The notes under the pieces are model-generated. The model had not been told where the DNA came from. It was given only the letters and a program-made list of their open reading frames with translations, and made no database searches. From NCBI GenBank assembly GCA_937923345.1, contig CAKZVJ010000197.1:1-62091 (forward strand): 62,091 nucleotides of DNA, read 5' to 3'. Below are positions 35,005 through 43,810 of this stretch, piece after piece. Within the stretch, counting starts at the first letter, position 1. The number at the start of each line of letters is the position of its first letter. The position numbers were made by a program, and so were the translations under genes. The stretch is from an uncultured Saprospiraceae bacterium. GTDB taxonomy: Bacteria > Bacteroidota > Bacteroidia > Chitinophagales > Saprospiraceae.

Positions 35005-36963
35005 ATGGACAACAAACTTACTATTAAACAATTACTCTTCTCCTTAGCCTTATGTTTTGGGGTGCTGTTTCTTTCAGCCCAGGACCATAGACCGATAGGC
35101 CTTAATAATAGCGATTTACCTTCCCTCAAGCCACATCAACTACCTGAAATATCCTTTTCTGCTGTAGAGAAAAATGACTTAGCCAATAACTGGCAGGATA
35201 GGGTTTCTATTCCTACAAAAGTAAATTTTAATTTCAAAAATGCTGGTACTTGGCACAATCTAGAAGCGGGAGGCCGTATCTGGAGAATGGATGTGAAATG
35301 CGAGAATGCATATGGCCTTGCTTTCATGCTCAGAAAAGTGGAAATCCCAGCAGGAGCATATTTAGACATATACTCAAAAACAGGAAGACACATCATAAAG
35401 AGAATAACAAGCAAGGATTTGAGTATCAAGGGAGATTTGCTTGCTGGACCCGTGGCAGGGAGAGAAATCATTTTAGAATATTATGAGCCAGCTAGCGCAG
35501 CAGGGCAAGGGAAGTTAGAAATATTCAACATACATCGTATGTATAAAGACTACTTTCCAAAGAGTGTTTCTGTAAATCCCAATAGAGACTTTAATGATTC
35601 ATGGGATTGTAATGTAAACGTTAGGTGTTTTGACAAAGATAATTTTGATGATGTAGAAAGAAGTGTCATGAGAATCATTATGACCACGGAAGAGGGGATG
35701 GTTTACTGCTCAGGAACACTGATGAATAATACGGCCGGAGACATGACACCATATGTGTTGACTGCTTTCCACTGCGTAAGTGAGCTGACTCCTTTATATG
35801 ATTTCTATAGATTTGACTTTAATTTTATTAGTCCATTCTGTAATAATCCTGGACAAGCGCCTGGTTTTCAGTCCTTGATGGGTTGTGCAAAATTAGCAGG
35901 TTACGCAGACAGTGACTTTGAGCTACTTAGAATCTTTTCATCCATACCTTCTGAGTACAATGCTTATTTTGCTGGATGGAACAGAACACAAGACTATCGA
36001 CCAGATACGACGACCTTGATTCATCACCCAGTAGGGGATGTCAAAAAGATTTCCCAAGAGCATAGCAGGGTCATTATATTTAACAGCACCATCGATTGGG
36101 ACAATGGATTGGTTACTTCACCAAGATCTCACTACAGAGGCTTTTTAGACTTAGGGGCGTATCAGGGTGGTTCATCTGGCTCACCTTTGTTTGATAATGA
36201 TGGTATGCTAATCGGTCAACTTCATGGTGGAGACGCTTTGTGTGATGATGCTAAGGCATATTCAGGAAGGCTATCGGTTTCGTGGACTGGAGGGGGGTCT
36301 TCAGCTACTAGATTAAGCAATTGGTTAGATCCGATAGGTTCTGGCAATTTAGTTCAATCTGGATTTGATCCTGCCAATTCGGGAGTGTCGAGCGCTAGTG
36401 TTTCTGGAAAGGTGCTGACTGTAAATGGAGCACCAATGAGAAACACAACGGTATACTTAAATAGTAATGGTAATTATCCTCAAGCACTTGGTTCTATGGT
36501 AGATTCTACTCTCACAGATGCTAATGGCAATTACAGTTTCACGAATGTGCCCATGGGGAGTAGTTATTTCGTATCAGCAAATAATGATGGCTGTCCAAGA
36601 GATGGTATAGGTGTTAGTGATGCTACCAAAATAATAGCGCACTTGCTCTTTCAAAACCCCTTTTCTGATCCCTATGAGTATATAGTGGCGGATACCAATG
36701 GAGATGGTGCAGTGACAGTTACAGATGTTTTGGTGATTCGATTTTTACTTCTTGGGGTAATTACGGAGTTGCCAAATCAAAGCTCCTATGTGATTGCTAG
36801 AAGCGATATGATATTTACAGAGGACAATCCCCTGACTACCTCATGGCGTCAGAACGCTTTAATATTTGAGGTGAGAAATTTGTCTGGACCTGCTTTAGTT
36901 CCTGATTTTATTGCGTACAAGACTGGGGATACAACCTTTACGTCCACAGGATGTGATGAATAA
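35005..36963 (+). CDS. Secreted trypsin-like serine protease with dockerin-type module
   Basis: Protein of 652 residues with signal peptide (LLFSLALCFGVLFLSAQ). A prodomain-like part is followed by a lysyl-endopeptidase-like S1 domain with TAFHC (catalytic His), an Asp in the region DSDFELL, and GGSSGSPLF (catalytic Ser). A carboxypeptidase-regulatory-like beta domain (SVSGKVLTVNGAPMRNTTVY) comes next. Then two dockerin-type F-hand repeats follow: DGIGVSDATKIIAHLL and DTNGDGAVTVTDVLVIRFLL. The protein stops at TGDTTFTSTGCDE with no T9SS sorting domain, unlike most such proteins in the phylum. Probably released or truncated at the end. Confidence 0.87.
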   Translation: MDNKLTIKQLLFSLALCFGVLFLSAQDHRPIGLNNSDLPSLKPHQLPEISFSAVEKNDLANNWQDRVSIPTKVNFNFKNAGTWHNLEAGGRIWRMDVKCENAYGLAFMLRKVEIPAGAYLDIYSKTGRHIIKRITSKDLSIKGDLLAGPVAGREIILEYYEPASAAGQGKLEIFNIHRMYKDYFPKSVSVNPNRDFNDSWDCNVNVRCFDKDNFDDVERSVMRIIMTTEEGMVYCSGTLMNNTAGDMTPYVLTAFHCVSELTPLYDFYRFDFNFISPFCNNPGQAPGFQSLMGCAKLAGYADSDFELLRIFSSIPSEYNAYFAGWNRTQDYRPDTTTLIHHPVGDVKKISQEHSRVIIFNSTIDWDNGLVTSPRSHYRGFLDLGAYQGGSSGSPLFDNDGMLIGQLHGGDALCDDAKAYSGRLSVSWTGGGSSATRLSNWLDPIGSGNLVQSGFDPANSGVSSASVSGKVLTVNGAPMRNTTVYLNSNGNYPQALGSMVDSTLTDANGNYSFTNVPMGSSYFVSANNDGCPRDGIGVSDATKIIAHLLFQNPFSDPYEYIVADTNGDGAVTVTDVLVIRFLLLGVITELPNQSSYVIARSDMIFTEDNPLTTSWRQNALIFEVRNLSGPALVPDFIAYKTGDTTFTSTGCDE

Positions 36964-36970
36964 GCTGCGT

Positions 36971-37339
36971 CTATTGAAGCTTCTTTTTCAACACCATTCG
37001 CTCCGCCGTTCCTGTTCTATTCATCGCAAAAACAAGATTGAGGTCCTCGTCAAAATCAAACTTCACAAGTTTTTCTAATTTGCCGTCTTCTGTGGTATAT
37101 AGGTTACGACCGAAAACCCGGAATGTACCTCGCTCTACTTTAGAGCCATATTTGGCTTCATAGGTCTTGTCGCCGTTAAAGGTGAACTGGACATTTACTT
37201 TGTCAGTTTTCTCTGCGCCTTCTACAGTCCAAGAAATAGAATCCCAAGTACCAACCAGTTCATCCGACAACTCATCTCCGCAGCTCGAAATTGTCAATGC
37301 GCCTAAGGCTAATAGTAGTATAGTATAAATTTTTTTCAC
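36971..37339 (-). CDS. Small lipocalin-like lipoprotein
   Basis: Protein of 122 residues with a lipoprotein signal (LLLALGALTISSC). A compact beta-rich domain starts ELVGTWDSISWTVEG and has VQFTFNGDKTYEAKYGSKV, the pattern of Bacteroidota lipocalin-like (GTW) lipoproteins. Ligand unknown. It converges with the protease gene across a 7-base gap and lies 43 bases downstream of hemL on the same strand, so it may be cotranscribed with hemL. Confidence 0.78.
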   Translation of the reverse strand: MKKIYTILLLALGALTISSCGDELSDELVGTWDSISWTVEGAEKTDKVNVQFTFNGDKTYEAKYGSKVERGTFRVFGRNLYTTEDGKLEKLVKFDFDEDLNLVFAMNRTGTAERMVLKKKLQ

Positions 37340-37382
37340 AACCCGTGTTTTTAGATATAACGGACTTTAGTGAAAAAAGTGA

Positions 37383-38690
37383 CTAAGAACTAAATACAAT
37401 TTTTAGGCATTCCTTGATTTTATCGGCTGCTTCTTTCAAGTCTTCTGCTGTGTGTGCAGCGGATACAAATCCTACCTCGTATCCACTTGGGCCTAAATAG
37501 ACGCCGCGTTGTAGGAGTTCATGATGTAGTATCTTGAATTTTTCCATGGAGGCAGGGTCAATTTGATCTGCACTCTTAATTCTTTCTTTTGTAAATGCGA
37601 TCCAGAATATAGATCCAATTGTGGGCATCGTCATCGGCATATCCTCAGCTTGTACAAATCGCATAATATCATCCACAAAACCCTTAGTCTTTTGGGTGAG
37701 CTCCGCATAGAAGTTTGGAGCGAGAAGTTGCTCGAGTGCTGCATAACCAGCAGCCATCGCCACTGGGTTGGCGGATAAGGTGCCTGCTTGGTATACTGGT
37801 CCATCAGGGGCTATATGGCCCATGATGTCGTGGCTTGCTCCGTAGGCTCCAACTGGAAGTCCACCGCCAATGATCTTACCATAGGTCAGAATATCTGGCT
37901 GAATGCCATAGTGATGTGCGGCTCCCTCAAAACCTACTCTAAGTCCCGAAATAACTTCATCAAATATTAAAAGGGCTCCATGTTTGTAGCATTTTTTGCG
38001 CAAACATTCCAAGAAGTGCTGATCTTGTAGGAGTAGGCCATTGTTGGCAGGGATAGGTTCAATAATTATGCAGGCGATTTCGTCTCCCATCTTTTGCATC
38101 AGATTGTGCAGCGCCTCAGAATCTCCTAAGGGCAGTACTATTGTTTCTTGCACAAAGGCCTCTGGTATCCCAGCGGATGTACTTTCTCCAAAAGTGGCCA
38201 GCCCAGAGCCAGCCTTCACTAGTAGTGAATCTACATGTCCATGATAACAGCCTTCGAATTTGATGACTTTGCTACGGCCAGTGTATCCTCTTGCCAATCG
38301 AATGGCAGACATTACGGCCTCCGTTCCAGAACTAACAAAACGAATCTTGTCGATGTACCTGTTGTTGTCAATAATCAGTTTACCTAATTCATTTCCAAGT
38401 TTAGTGGGTGTTCCAAAGGAGGTGCCTTTTGATATGGTAGCGATGACTTGCTCTCTGATATGAGGGTTGTTATGCCCCAAGATAAGTGGTCCCCAGCTAC
38501 AACAAAAATCGAGATAAGTATTGTCGTCTTCATCGACTATTCTACTTCCCGTGGCTTCTTTGATAAACAAGGGTGGACCAGACACAGATTTGAAGGCCCG
38601 CACAGGGGAGTTGACTCCTCCTGGAAAGTATTGCTTAGCTTCAGCGAAAAGTTGCGCTGATTTTTCTCTATTCTTGACTATGGTTTCCAT
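37383..38690 (-). CDS. hemL: Glutamate-1-semialdehyde 2,1-aminomutase
   Basis: PLP enzyme of 435 residues that makes 5-aminolevulinate in the C5 haem pathway. Visible: YFPGGVNSPVRAFKSV at the N-terminus, FVSSGTEAVMSAIRLARG (PLP phosphate), CYHGHVDSLL, LIFDEVISGLRVG (Asp binding the pyridine N), and TYGKIIGGGLPVGAYG with the Schiff-base Lys. The frame extends to an ATG at 38720, but a TAGCTTTG -7 box lies at 38703-38696 between the two. So I take the ATG at 38690 (METIVKNREKS), which also fits the family length. Confidence 0.95.
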   Translation of the reverse strand: METIVKNREKSAQLFAEAKQYFPGGVNSPVRAFKSVSGPPLFIKEATGSRIVDEDDNTYLDFCCSWGPLILGHNNPHIREQVIATISKGTSFGTPTKLGNELGKLIIDNNRYIDKIRFVSSGTEAVMSAIRLARGYTGRSKVIKFEGCYHGHVDSLLVKAGSGLATFGESTSAGIPEAFVQETIVLPLGDSEALHNLMQKMGDEIACIIIEPIPANNGLLLQDQHFLECLRKKCYKHGALLIFDEVISGLRVGFEGAAHHYGIQPDILTYGKIIGGGLPVGAYGASHDIMGHIAPDGPVYQAGTLSANPVAMAAGYAALEQLLAPNFYAELTQKTKGFVDDIMRFVQAEDMPMTMPTIGSIFWIAFTKERIKSADQIDPASMEKFKILHHELLQRGVYLGPSGYEVGFVSAAHTAEDLKEAADKIKECLKIVFSS

Positions 38691-38695
38691 AAAAG

Positions 38696-38703
38696 CAAAG
38701 CTA
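38696..38703 (-). promoter_or_regulatory. -7 box 5 bases before hemL ATG
   Basis: The minus strand reads TAGCTTTG followed by CTTTT and the ATG at 38690. This predicts an essentially leaderless hemL mRNA and rules against the longer frame starting at 38720. Confidence 0.55.
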
Positions 38704-38829
38704 GTATTCTTTTGGGCCAAATAGAAGTAATATGTGTAGGACTCGCATCATGCTTTTGTCAATAAATGTGATATCCATGCACGCCTATATGTGCTCTTAA
38801 TCTAATTAACTGATTAGAATTTATTTATA

Positions 38830-38837
38830 TATCTTTG
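38830..38837 (+). promoter_or_regulatory. -7 box 4 bases before the HU-SPOR ATG
   Basis: TATCTTTG then CTTC then the ATG at 38842. Transcription should start at or next to the start codon. It is divergent from the hemL promoter, about 130 bases away. Confidence 0.6.
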
Positions 38838-38841
38838 CTTC

Positions 38842-39825
38842 ATGTCAGATAAGGATATCATATCTATTGTTAGTGAGGAAATTGCTTATTTCCTGAGTTT
38901 GGAGAAGCAGGCCGCCATTCCAGGATTTGGCTGCTTTAGGTCTGATTATCAATCAGCTATAATAAATAAAGAGGGGGGAGTGCTCCTTCCAGGAATAAAC
39001 AAAATTACATTTGAGCAAAATCTAGGAGAGTCTGATACTGGGTTCGTTGATTACTTCAAAGCATATCATTCAGAGGCTTTGCTACTAGATGATTTTGTAG
39101 TTAGCTTTATCCAGCAAATAAAAGAAAACAAAAATGTACTCCTTCCTGAGTTGGGACTTTGTGTAATAAATAAAGAGGGGAGTGTTCATTTTGAAAGCTT
39201 AGATCAGTCGCATAATGTGCTTGGCTTTGGTGCAGAAACCATTACTTTGAAGCCTTTGACAAACTTAGAGGCAATGCCGAAGCCAGAGGCAGCTAATGCT
39301 CCAGGTGCAGCAACAACGGTACCTATAAGTGACAAATCGAGGAGTAATTTGATTCGTATCGGTATGGTACTATCTTGCATAGTGCTCTTGTTTGTTTTCC
39401 TTTCTACATTTAACTGGACTGAATCCACTGCTGCTATAGATTTTCAGAAAGTTCCTACAAATTTTAATGTAAGTCCACAAGATCAAGATGTAATAATTGC
39501 ATCTATGGATGACGATGCTACATCAGAAGAAATACCGCAAGAGCGTCGAGAAGAAATATTGGTTCGCCAAAGGCTAATGAGTGAAGCGATACCGAAGGCT
39601 AGCTTGCATACTGCAACCATAGTGACCAACACTTTTGGTAGTGCAAGCAATGTGAAAAAACAGCTCGACAAAATTGCGGAATTAGGATACCAGGGTTCTA
39701 CAGTAGAGAAAGCCAATGGCTTGGTATCCACGCTAATTGCCATAGAGTATCAAAATGAAGAAGAGCTAGAAAGCTTGCTTGATGAAATAAAAACACATTT
39801 TCATCGCGCAAAGTTGAAAATGTAA
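38842..39825 (+). CDS. HU-CCDC81/SPOR-domain membrane protein
   Basis: Protein of 327 residues. The N-terminal half resembles the paired bacterial HU-CCDC81 domains (AIPGFGCFRSDYQSAII, then VLLPELGLCVINKEGSVHFE). One transmembrane helix lies near residues 170-192 (IRIGMVLSCIVLLFVFLSTF). The C-terminus is a SPOR domain (ASLHTATIVTNTFGSASNVK to the end) that should bind denuded glycan strands at the division site. This is a common Bacteroidota architecture linked to cell-division peptidoglycan. It is followed by kdsA after 52 bases, but kdsA has its own -7 box. Confidence 0.85.
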   Translation: MSDKDIISIVSEEIAYFLSLEKQAAIPGFGCFRSDYQSAIINKEGGVLLPGINKITFEQNLGESDTGFVDYFKAYHSEALLLDDFVVSFIQQIKENKNVLLPELGLCVINKEGSVHFESLDQSHNVLGFGAETITLKPLTNLEAMPKPEAANAPGAATTVPISDKSRSNLIRIGMVLSCIVLLFVFLSTFNWTESTAAIDFQKVPTNFNVSPQDQDVIIASMDDDATSEEIPQERREEILVRQRLMSEAIPKASLHTATIVTNTFGSASNVKKQLDKIAELGYQGSTVEKANGLVSTLIAIEYQNEEELESLLDEIKTHFHRAKLKM

Positions 39826-39835
39826 TTCCCTTTCA

Positions 39836-39843
39836 TAGGTTTG
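39836..39843 (+). promoter_or_regulatory. -7 box for kdsA
   Basis: TAGGTTTG matches TAnnTTTG and begins 10 bases after the stop of the HU-SPOR gene, 34 bases before the kdsA ATG. Confidence 0.45.
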
Positions 39844-39877
39844 TACACTCAGTACACCCGTTTCAAATTGTGTCAAC

Positions 39878-40687
39878 ATGCAAAATATCCCTCATCTAAA
39901 GAATATTGATTCTGGCAATTTTTTTCTTATAGCAGGTCCCTGTGCTGTAGAAAGCGAAGAGATTTGTATGGCGGTGGCAGAAAAAATGGTAACAATTACC
40001 GATAAGTTAGCTATCCCTTATATTTTCAAAGCCTCTTATCGCAAGGCCAATAGAACGCGCTTAGACTCTTTTACGGGTATTGGTGACCAAAAAGCTTTAT
40101 CCATATTAGGTAAAGTGAAAGAACAATTCAATGTTCCCATCACTACAGACATCCATTCAGTAGAGGAGGTCGAAGCAGCAGCGCAGGTCGCAGATGTGCT
40201 TCAGATACCAGCTTTTCTTTGTAGGCAAACAGATTTATTGGTAGCAGCCGCCAAAACTGGGCGGTTCATTAGCATAAAAAAGGGGCAGTTTATGTCTCCT
40301 GAGGCTATGCAATTTGCTGTGAAAAAGATCCAGGACAGTGGAAATGACCGTGTAGCCCTGATGGAGAGAGGCACTACCTTTGGATATGGAGATCTGGTGG
40401 TAGATTTTAGATCGATTCCAGTGATGCAGCACTTCAAGGTGCCTGTAATTTTGGATTGTACCCACTCTTTGCAACAGCCCAATCAAGCCAGTGGCGTGAC
40501 TGGTGGGAAACCTGCTTTGATCAGCACTATCGCTAAAGCGGGTATTGCCGTAGGGGTGGATGGATTGTTTATCGAGACGCATCCTAATCCTAGTGAGGCC
40601 AAATCGGACGGAGCCAACATGTTATCCTTAGAAAAAGTGGAAAATTTGCTATCTAGCCTTGTTAAAATTAGGCAATCCATACAATAG
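39878..40687 (+). CDS. kdsA: 3-deoxy-8-phosphooctulonate synthase
   Basis: Joins phosphoenolpyruvate and arabinose-5-phosphate to Kdo-8-phosphate for lipid A-Kdo. 269 residues, normal length. Blocks: LIAGPCAVES, FKASYRKANRTR (substrate binding), ITTDIHSVEE, LPAFL-like IPAFLCRQTDLL, DCTHSLQQPNQASGVTGG, and FIETHPNPSEAKSDGANM. The Cys in AGPC with His in CTHS, Glu in ETHP and Asp in SDG is the metal-binding set of metal-dependent KdsA (Aquifex type). The E. coli enzyme has Asn at the Cys position. Shows that the cell makes Kdo-containing lipopolysaccharide. Confidence 0.96.
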   Translation: MQNIPHLKNIDSGNFFLIAGPCAVESEEICMAVAEKMVTITDKLAIPYIFKASYRKANRTRLDSFTGIGDQKALSILGKVKEQFNVPITTDIHSVEEVEAAAQVADVLQIPAFLCRQTDLLVAAAKTGRFISIKKGQFMSPEAMQFAVKKIQDSGNDRVALMERGTTFGYGDLVVDFRSIPVMQHFKVPVILDCTHSLQQPNQASGVTGGKPALISTIAKAGIAVGVDGLFIETHPNPSEAKSDGANMLSLEKVENLLSSLVKIRQSIQ

Positions 40688-40765
40688 AAAGAATATTATT
40701 TTGTAATAATTTGTTTTTGTAGACTTTAATACTTATGTTTATGTTGTAACCAAAATATATAAGAT

Positions 40766-41194
40766 ATGGGTGCCAATCGAAAAATATTCCTAGTTCTTTC
40801 CTCCCTATTTCTTTTCCTAAACATAAACGCACAACAGATAGTAGAGAAGACCTTGGTTAAATCATTCAACTTGCAAGGCAATGATATTGTTGATTTGGAG
40901 CTACAAGGTGATATCCAAGTCGAAGAATGGAATTCCCCTATAGTACGAATAGAGATGTTGATTTCCTTGAAAAATGGTAACGAAATGCTTCTGAAATCGC
41001 TCATTAAAGCTGGACGGTATAACCTGGTCTCCACCGAAACAGCAGACTCCTATAAAATAAGTATACCTGGGCTAGAAAGAGATGTAACCGTAAAAGGGAA
41101 AACACTTATCGATAAGGTTTCCTATGTCATCAGCGTACCTGAGGGTGTAAATATTCGGGAATCAGAATTTGCAACGGTACAAATTGAAAAATGA
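40766..41194 (+). CDS. Small secreted protein, paralogue of the next gene
   Basis: Protein of 142 residues with a signal peptide (IFLVLSSLFLFLNINAQ). A beta-rich domain follows with DIVDLELQGDIQVEEWNSPI, GRYNLVS and VSYVISVPEGVNIRESEF. The pattern recalls DUF4097-like putative adhesin/auto-transporter-adhesin strands found in many Bacteroidota, but the match is loose. It shares layout and key positions (ExW, IxxGRY, xRES) with the protein encoded at 41543, so the two arose by duplication. Function unknown. Confidence 0.7.
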   Translation: MGANRKIFLVLSSLFLFLNINAQQIVEKTLVKSFNLQGNDIVDLELQGDIQVEEWNSPIVRIEMLISLKNGNEMLLKSLIKAGRYNLVSTETADSYKISIPGLERDVTVKGKTLIDKVSYVISVPEGVNIRESEFATVQIEK

Positions 41195-41542
41195 CCAGGT
41201 TCTGTAGGACTAACTAAATCTAAAAAGCTCTCCTTTAGTGATTATTCTTTTAATCTAATCTTGTAATGATTAGACATCATTTGCTAATTATTAGCTCGCC
41301 AAAGCCTAAAATCTTATTGTTGTCTTAATACAGACGAGTATTTCTAATTTTTTTCATTTGGTAATGAAATCTTTTGACAGAATATATTGTTATATTAATG
41401 CATATATAGATGCGATAAATACCCATTTTGGAGGATTGTTCGTTATTGTATTTTGCTTTAATTTGCATACGTAATCTATTTAGGCTCTTAATATCAAGGC
41501 TGAATTATAGAAATACATTTATCGATTACTAAATGAAAACAC
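41195..41542. other. Intergenic region between paralogous genes
   Basis: About 350 AT-rich bases. A small inverted repeat (ATCTAATCTTGTAATGATTAGA, region 41253-41275) may end transcription of the first paralogue. No reading frame, repeat family member or exact TAnnTTTG box is evident. Confidence 0.4.
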
Positions 41543-41974
41543 ATGTTCAAACACTTGTATTTAGTTATAGCTATAGTGCTTTTTGCTTCTTTAGCTTTGA
41601 CAGCACAACACGGTAAAATTTTAAATAAAGACTTCGCTATAGACTCCTATAATACTGTAGAGTTTGATCTTTATGGTGAAACCCATTATGAACAGTGGGA
41701 AGCAGACTATATCCTTGTTGAAACGACAATCAAAGTCTGGGATACCCCCAAACAAGTATTCACAAATTATATCAATAAGGGACGCTACTATTGTGAGATA
41801 AAGAGCAACAATGATAAGGCTAAAGTGCGAGCAGTGCCCGTTGAACGGAGTTCTTTGGCTGTAAGGGAGTCCGTCGTTTCTGTAGTTTACTATCCAAGCT
41901 CTTTCATAATGAGTGATTCTAAAATTGTACGACAAGAACCTGTATTCTCTTCAAGAGAAGAGAAAGAGAAGTAG
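41543..41974 (+). CDS. Small secreted protein, paralogue of the previous gene
   Basis: Protein of 143 residues with a signal peptide (LVIAIVLFASLALTAQ). Its domain lines up with the 40766 product: VEFDLYGETHYEQWEADYI, IKVWDTP, NKGRYYCEIK and RSSLAVRESVVSVVY. The C-terminus differs, ending in a charged tail (FSSREEKEK). Function unknown. A terminator-like hairpin lies 100 bases downstream. Confidence 0.68.
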   Translation: MFKHLYLVIAIVLFASLALTAQHGKILNKDFAIDSYNTVEFDLYGETHYEQWEADYILVETTIKVWDTPKQVFTNYINKGRYYCEIKSNNDKAKVRAVPVERSSLAVRESVVSVVYYPSSFIMSDSKIVRQEPVFSSREEKEK

Positions 41975-42074
41975 TTTGTAGTCATAAGTTAATTTTCCTA
42001 CTGCGCTGATAAAGAGAATACATCCCTTCCAAATGGGATTTCTCTAACAAATAAAGTTTAATATCAATCGTTAT

Positions 42075-42108
42075 ATTGCAGACTCGCTGATGCTTGTCTG
42101 CAATTTTT
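42075..42108 (+). terminator. Intrinsic terminator
   Basis: ATTGCAGAC (42075-42083) pairs with GTCTGCAAT (42096-42104) around a 12-base loop and is followed by TTTTAT. It is placed to end transcription from the 41543 gene before the serine hydrolase gene. Confidence 0.7.
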
Positions 42109-42176
42109 ATTTGCTGAAGCCCTAGCTTGGTTATTTTTCTTTTATCCGCATTTTATTAAAACCAAAATATCAGATT

Positions 42177-43292
42177 TTGAATAAGTTGAATCTTGTTTAT
42201 TATTTATTCCTTGCTGTGCTATTTATATCCTGCCAAGAAGAGGAGGCAGTCATCATTGAGCCCATTATAGAGGAGCCTAATGTACCACCAGTAGACAGTG
42301 TGTATTTTCCAGGGCTAGAGCAGTCGGATTGGGAGACGGTCAGCCTGATGGAGCTAAATTGGGATGAAGAGAACCTGCAAGACTTGATACAATTTGCAGA
42401 AGCTAATAATTCTAAATCACTCTTGATTCTAAAAGACGGGAGAATTGCTTTAGAGGCATATTTTAATGGGCATGATCAAAACGCCACCTGGCCTTGGTTT
42501 TCTGCAGTGAAAAGTTTTACCTCAGTAGGTATCGGGATCGCGCAGGGAGAAGGATTACTCGATATTAATAATAAAACCTCTGATTACTTAGGGGACAGTT
42601 GGACTGCAATGGAGCGCGAAAAGCAGGATCTGATCACGGTGCGAAATCACCTCACCATGACCACTGGGATGATCAGCAATATTGGGGAGGTGGTAAGGTG
42701 GTCTTGTATAGCGCCGAGCTGTATGCGGTACGATGTAGATGCGGGTGCTAAGTGGGCCTATCATCAGGGCGCTTTTACGCAGAACCAAGAGATTATTTCC
42801 GCCGCAACGGGGACAAACTTTAGAGATTATCTCAAAGAAAAAGTACAAGATAGGATAGGCATCCAAGGCAGTTGGAATAGTATTGGGGATATCAGAATTT
42901 TTAGTAGTGACACCAGAAGTATGGCGCGCTTTGGATTATTAGCCTTGAATGAAGGGAACTGGGATGGAGAACAAATTTATCCTTCGGATTATCATGAGGT
43001 AATGATCACTCCTTCTCAAGAATTGAATAAAGCCTACGGATATTTGTGGTGGTTAAATTCAGAGGATGATTTTTTGGGTACTCAAGATCAAACCCTGACC
43101 CAAGGCAATTTGGTGCCCAATGCGCCTAGGGATATGTTTGCTGCTTTGGGCGCTCAAGACCAAAAGATTTATGTGGTGCCTAGTGAAAATATGGTCGTCG
43201 TCAGAATGGGAGAGCCTGCGGCATCCGAAGAGTTCGCGCTGTCTGATTTTGATAACCAATTATGGCAAATGATAAACAAGCTTATCCAGTAA
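42177..43292 (+). CDS. Beta-lactamase-family serine hydrolase, lipoprotein
   Basis: Protein of 371 residues with a lipoprotein signal (YYLFLAVLFISC) from a TTG start at 42177. The penicillin-binding/class C beta-lactamase fold is shown by the SxxK motif in WFSAVKSFTSVGIGIA and by ITVRNHLTMTTGM. The Tyr of the YxN-type motif is probably in KWAYHQGAFTQ. The third motif (KTG/HTG-like) is not clear. Such proteins in Bacteroidota are esterases or peptidases of unknown substrate; resistance to antibiotics cannot be inferred. It is followed by a short membrane ORF. Confidence 0.85.
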   Translation: MNKLNLVYYLFLAVLFISCQEEEAVIIEPIIEEPNVPPVDSVYFPGLEQSDWETVSLMELNWDEENLQDLIQFAEANNSKSLLILKDGRIALEAYFNGHDQNATWPWFSAVKSFTSVGIGIAQGEGLLDINNKTSDYLGDSWTAMEREKQDLITVRNHLTMTTGMISNIGEVVRWSCIAPSCMRYDVDAGAKWAYHQGAFTQNQEIISAATGTNFRDYLKEKVQDRIGIQGSWNSIGDIRIFSSDTRSMARFGLLALNEGNWDGEQIYPSDYHEVMITPSQELNKAYGYLWWLNSEDDFLGTQDQTLTQGNLVPNAPRDMFAALGAQDQKIYVVPSENMVVVRMGEPAASEEFALSDFDNQLWQMINKLIQ

Positions 43293-43368
43293 TGTTTCTA
43301 ACCAAAAGAGCCAACTTATTTCAACTATTGTACCGATAGCGATTTATATTATAGTTCCTCTAGTAGGA

Positions 43369-43689
43369 TTGTATAGTTTTTTCATATTCATAATAAAGGT
43401 AATTCCTGAACAGGATAGGGTAAGTTTTCAGGTCAACTCGTTTATTACGTTTGCTAGTCTAGGAAGCCAATTACTTATTGCATTGACCGTATTATTTTGG
43501 CAATGGTCAGGTTTGGCTTCTCTAGGAGTGGCTTTTACTTTTTTGATAGCGCCTATATTCATGGGATTTATTTTGCATAAATCGCTTCAACGACGACAGG
43601 ATAAAGCGCATGACATTCTGTTTAAATTGTCTTTGTCTTTTTTTATTGGTATTCCACTTATTGTTTTATTAAGTTTTATGATGGAGTAG
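43369..43689 (+). CDS. Small membrane protein with unclear start
   Basis: The open part encodes at least 106 residues from a TTG at 43369, with about three hydrophobic helices (FITFASLGSQLLIALTVLFW; LGVAFTFLIAPIFMGFIL; ISFFIGIPLIVLLSFM-like). The same frame stays open upstream for about 29 codons and encodes a convincing extra helix (ISTIVPIAIYIIVPLVG), but no ATG or GTG occurs there. So the true start is a rare codon, or a small frameshift separates it from the ATG at 43292 that overlaps the previous stop. Function unknown. Confidence 0.5.
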   Translation: MYSFFIFIIKVIPEQDRVSFQVNSFITFASLGSQLLIALTVLFWQWSGLASLGVAFTFLIAPIFMGFILHKSLQRRQDKAHDILFKLSLSFFIGIPLIVLLSFMME

Positions 43690-43727
43690 TTACTACTATG
43701 GTTCTTAATCTCCTTTTTTTGGGCTAG

Positions 43728-43810
43728 GGGTAGTAGCAGTGGGCAGCTCTGCTGACCAGTCCAAAGGACCAAGCTGCGCATGACCCGACCCTTGCCTTGA
43801 AAATATATAT
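43728..43810 (+). repeat. Possible degraded REP-like fragment
   Basis: CTTTTTTTTGGGCTAGGGGTAG, a GGTCC-type hairpin (CCAGTCC-AAA-GGACC), ATGACCCGACCC and TTGCCTTGAAA recall the ends and boxes of the other copies (the 61535 copy also ends GCCTTGAAA). Too diverged to be sure. Confidence 0.35.
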
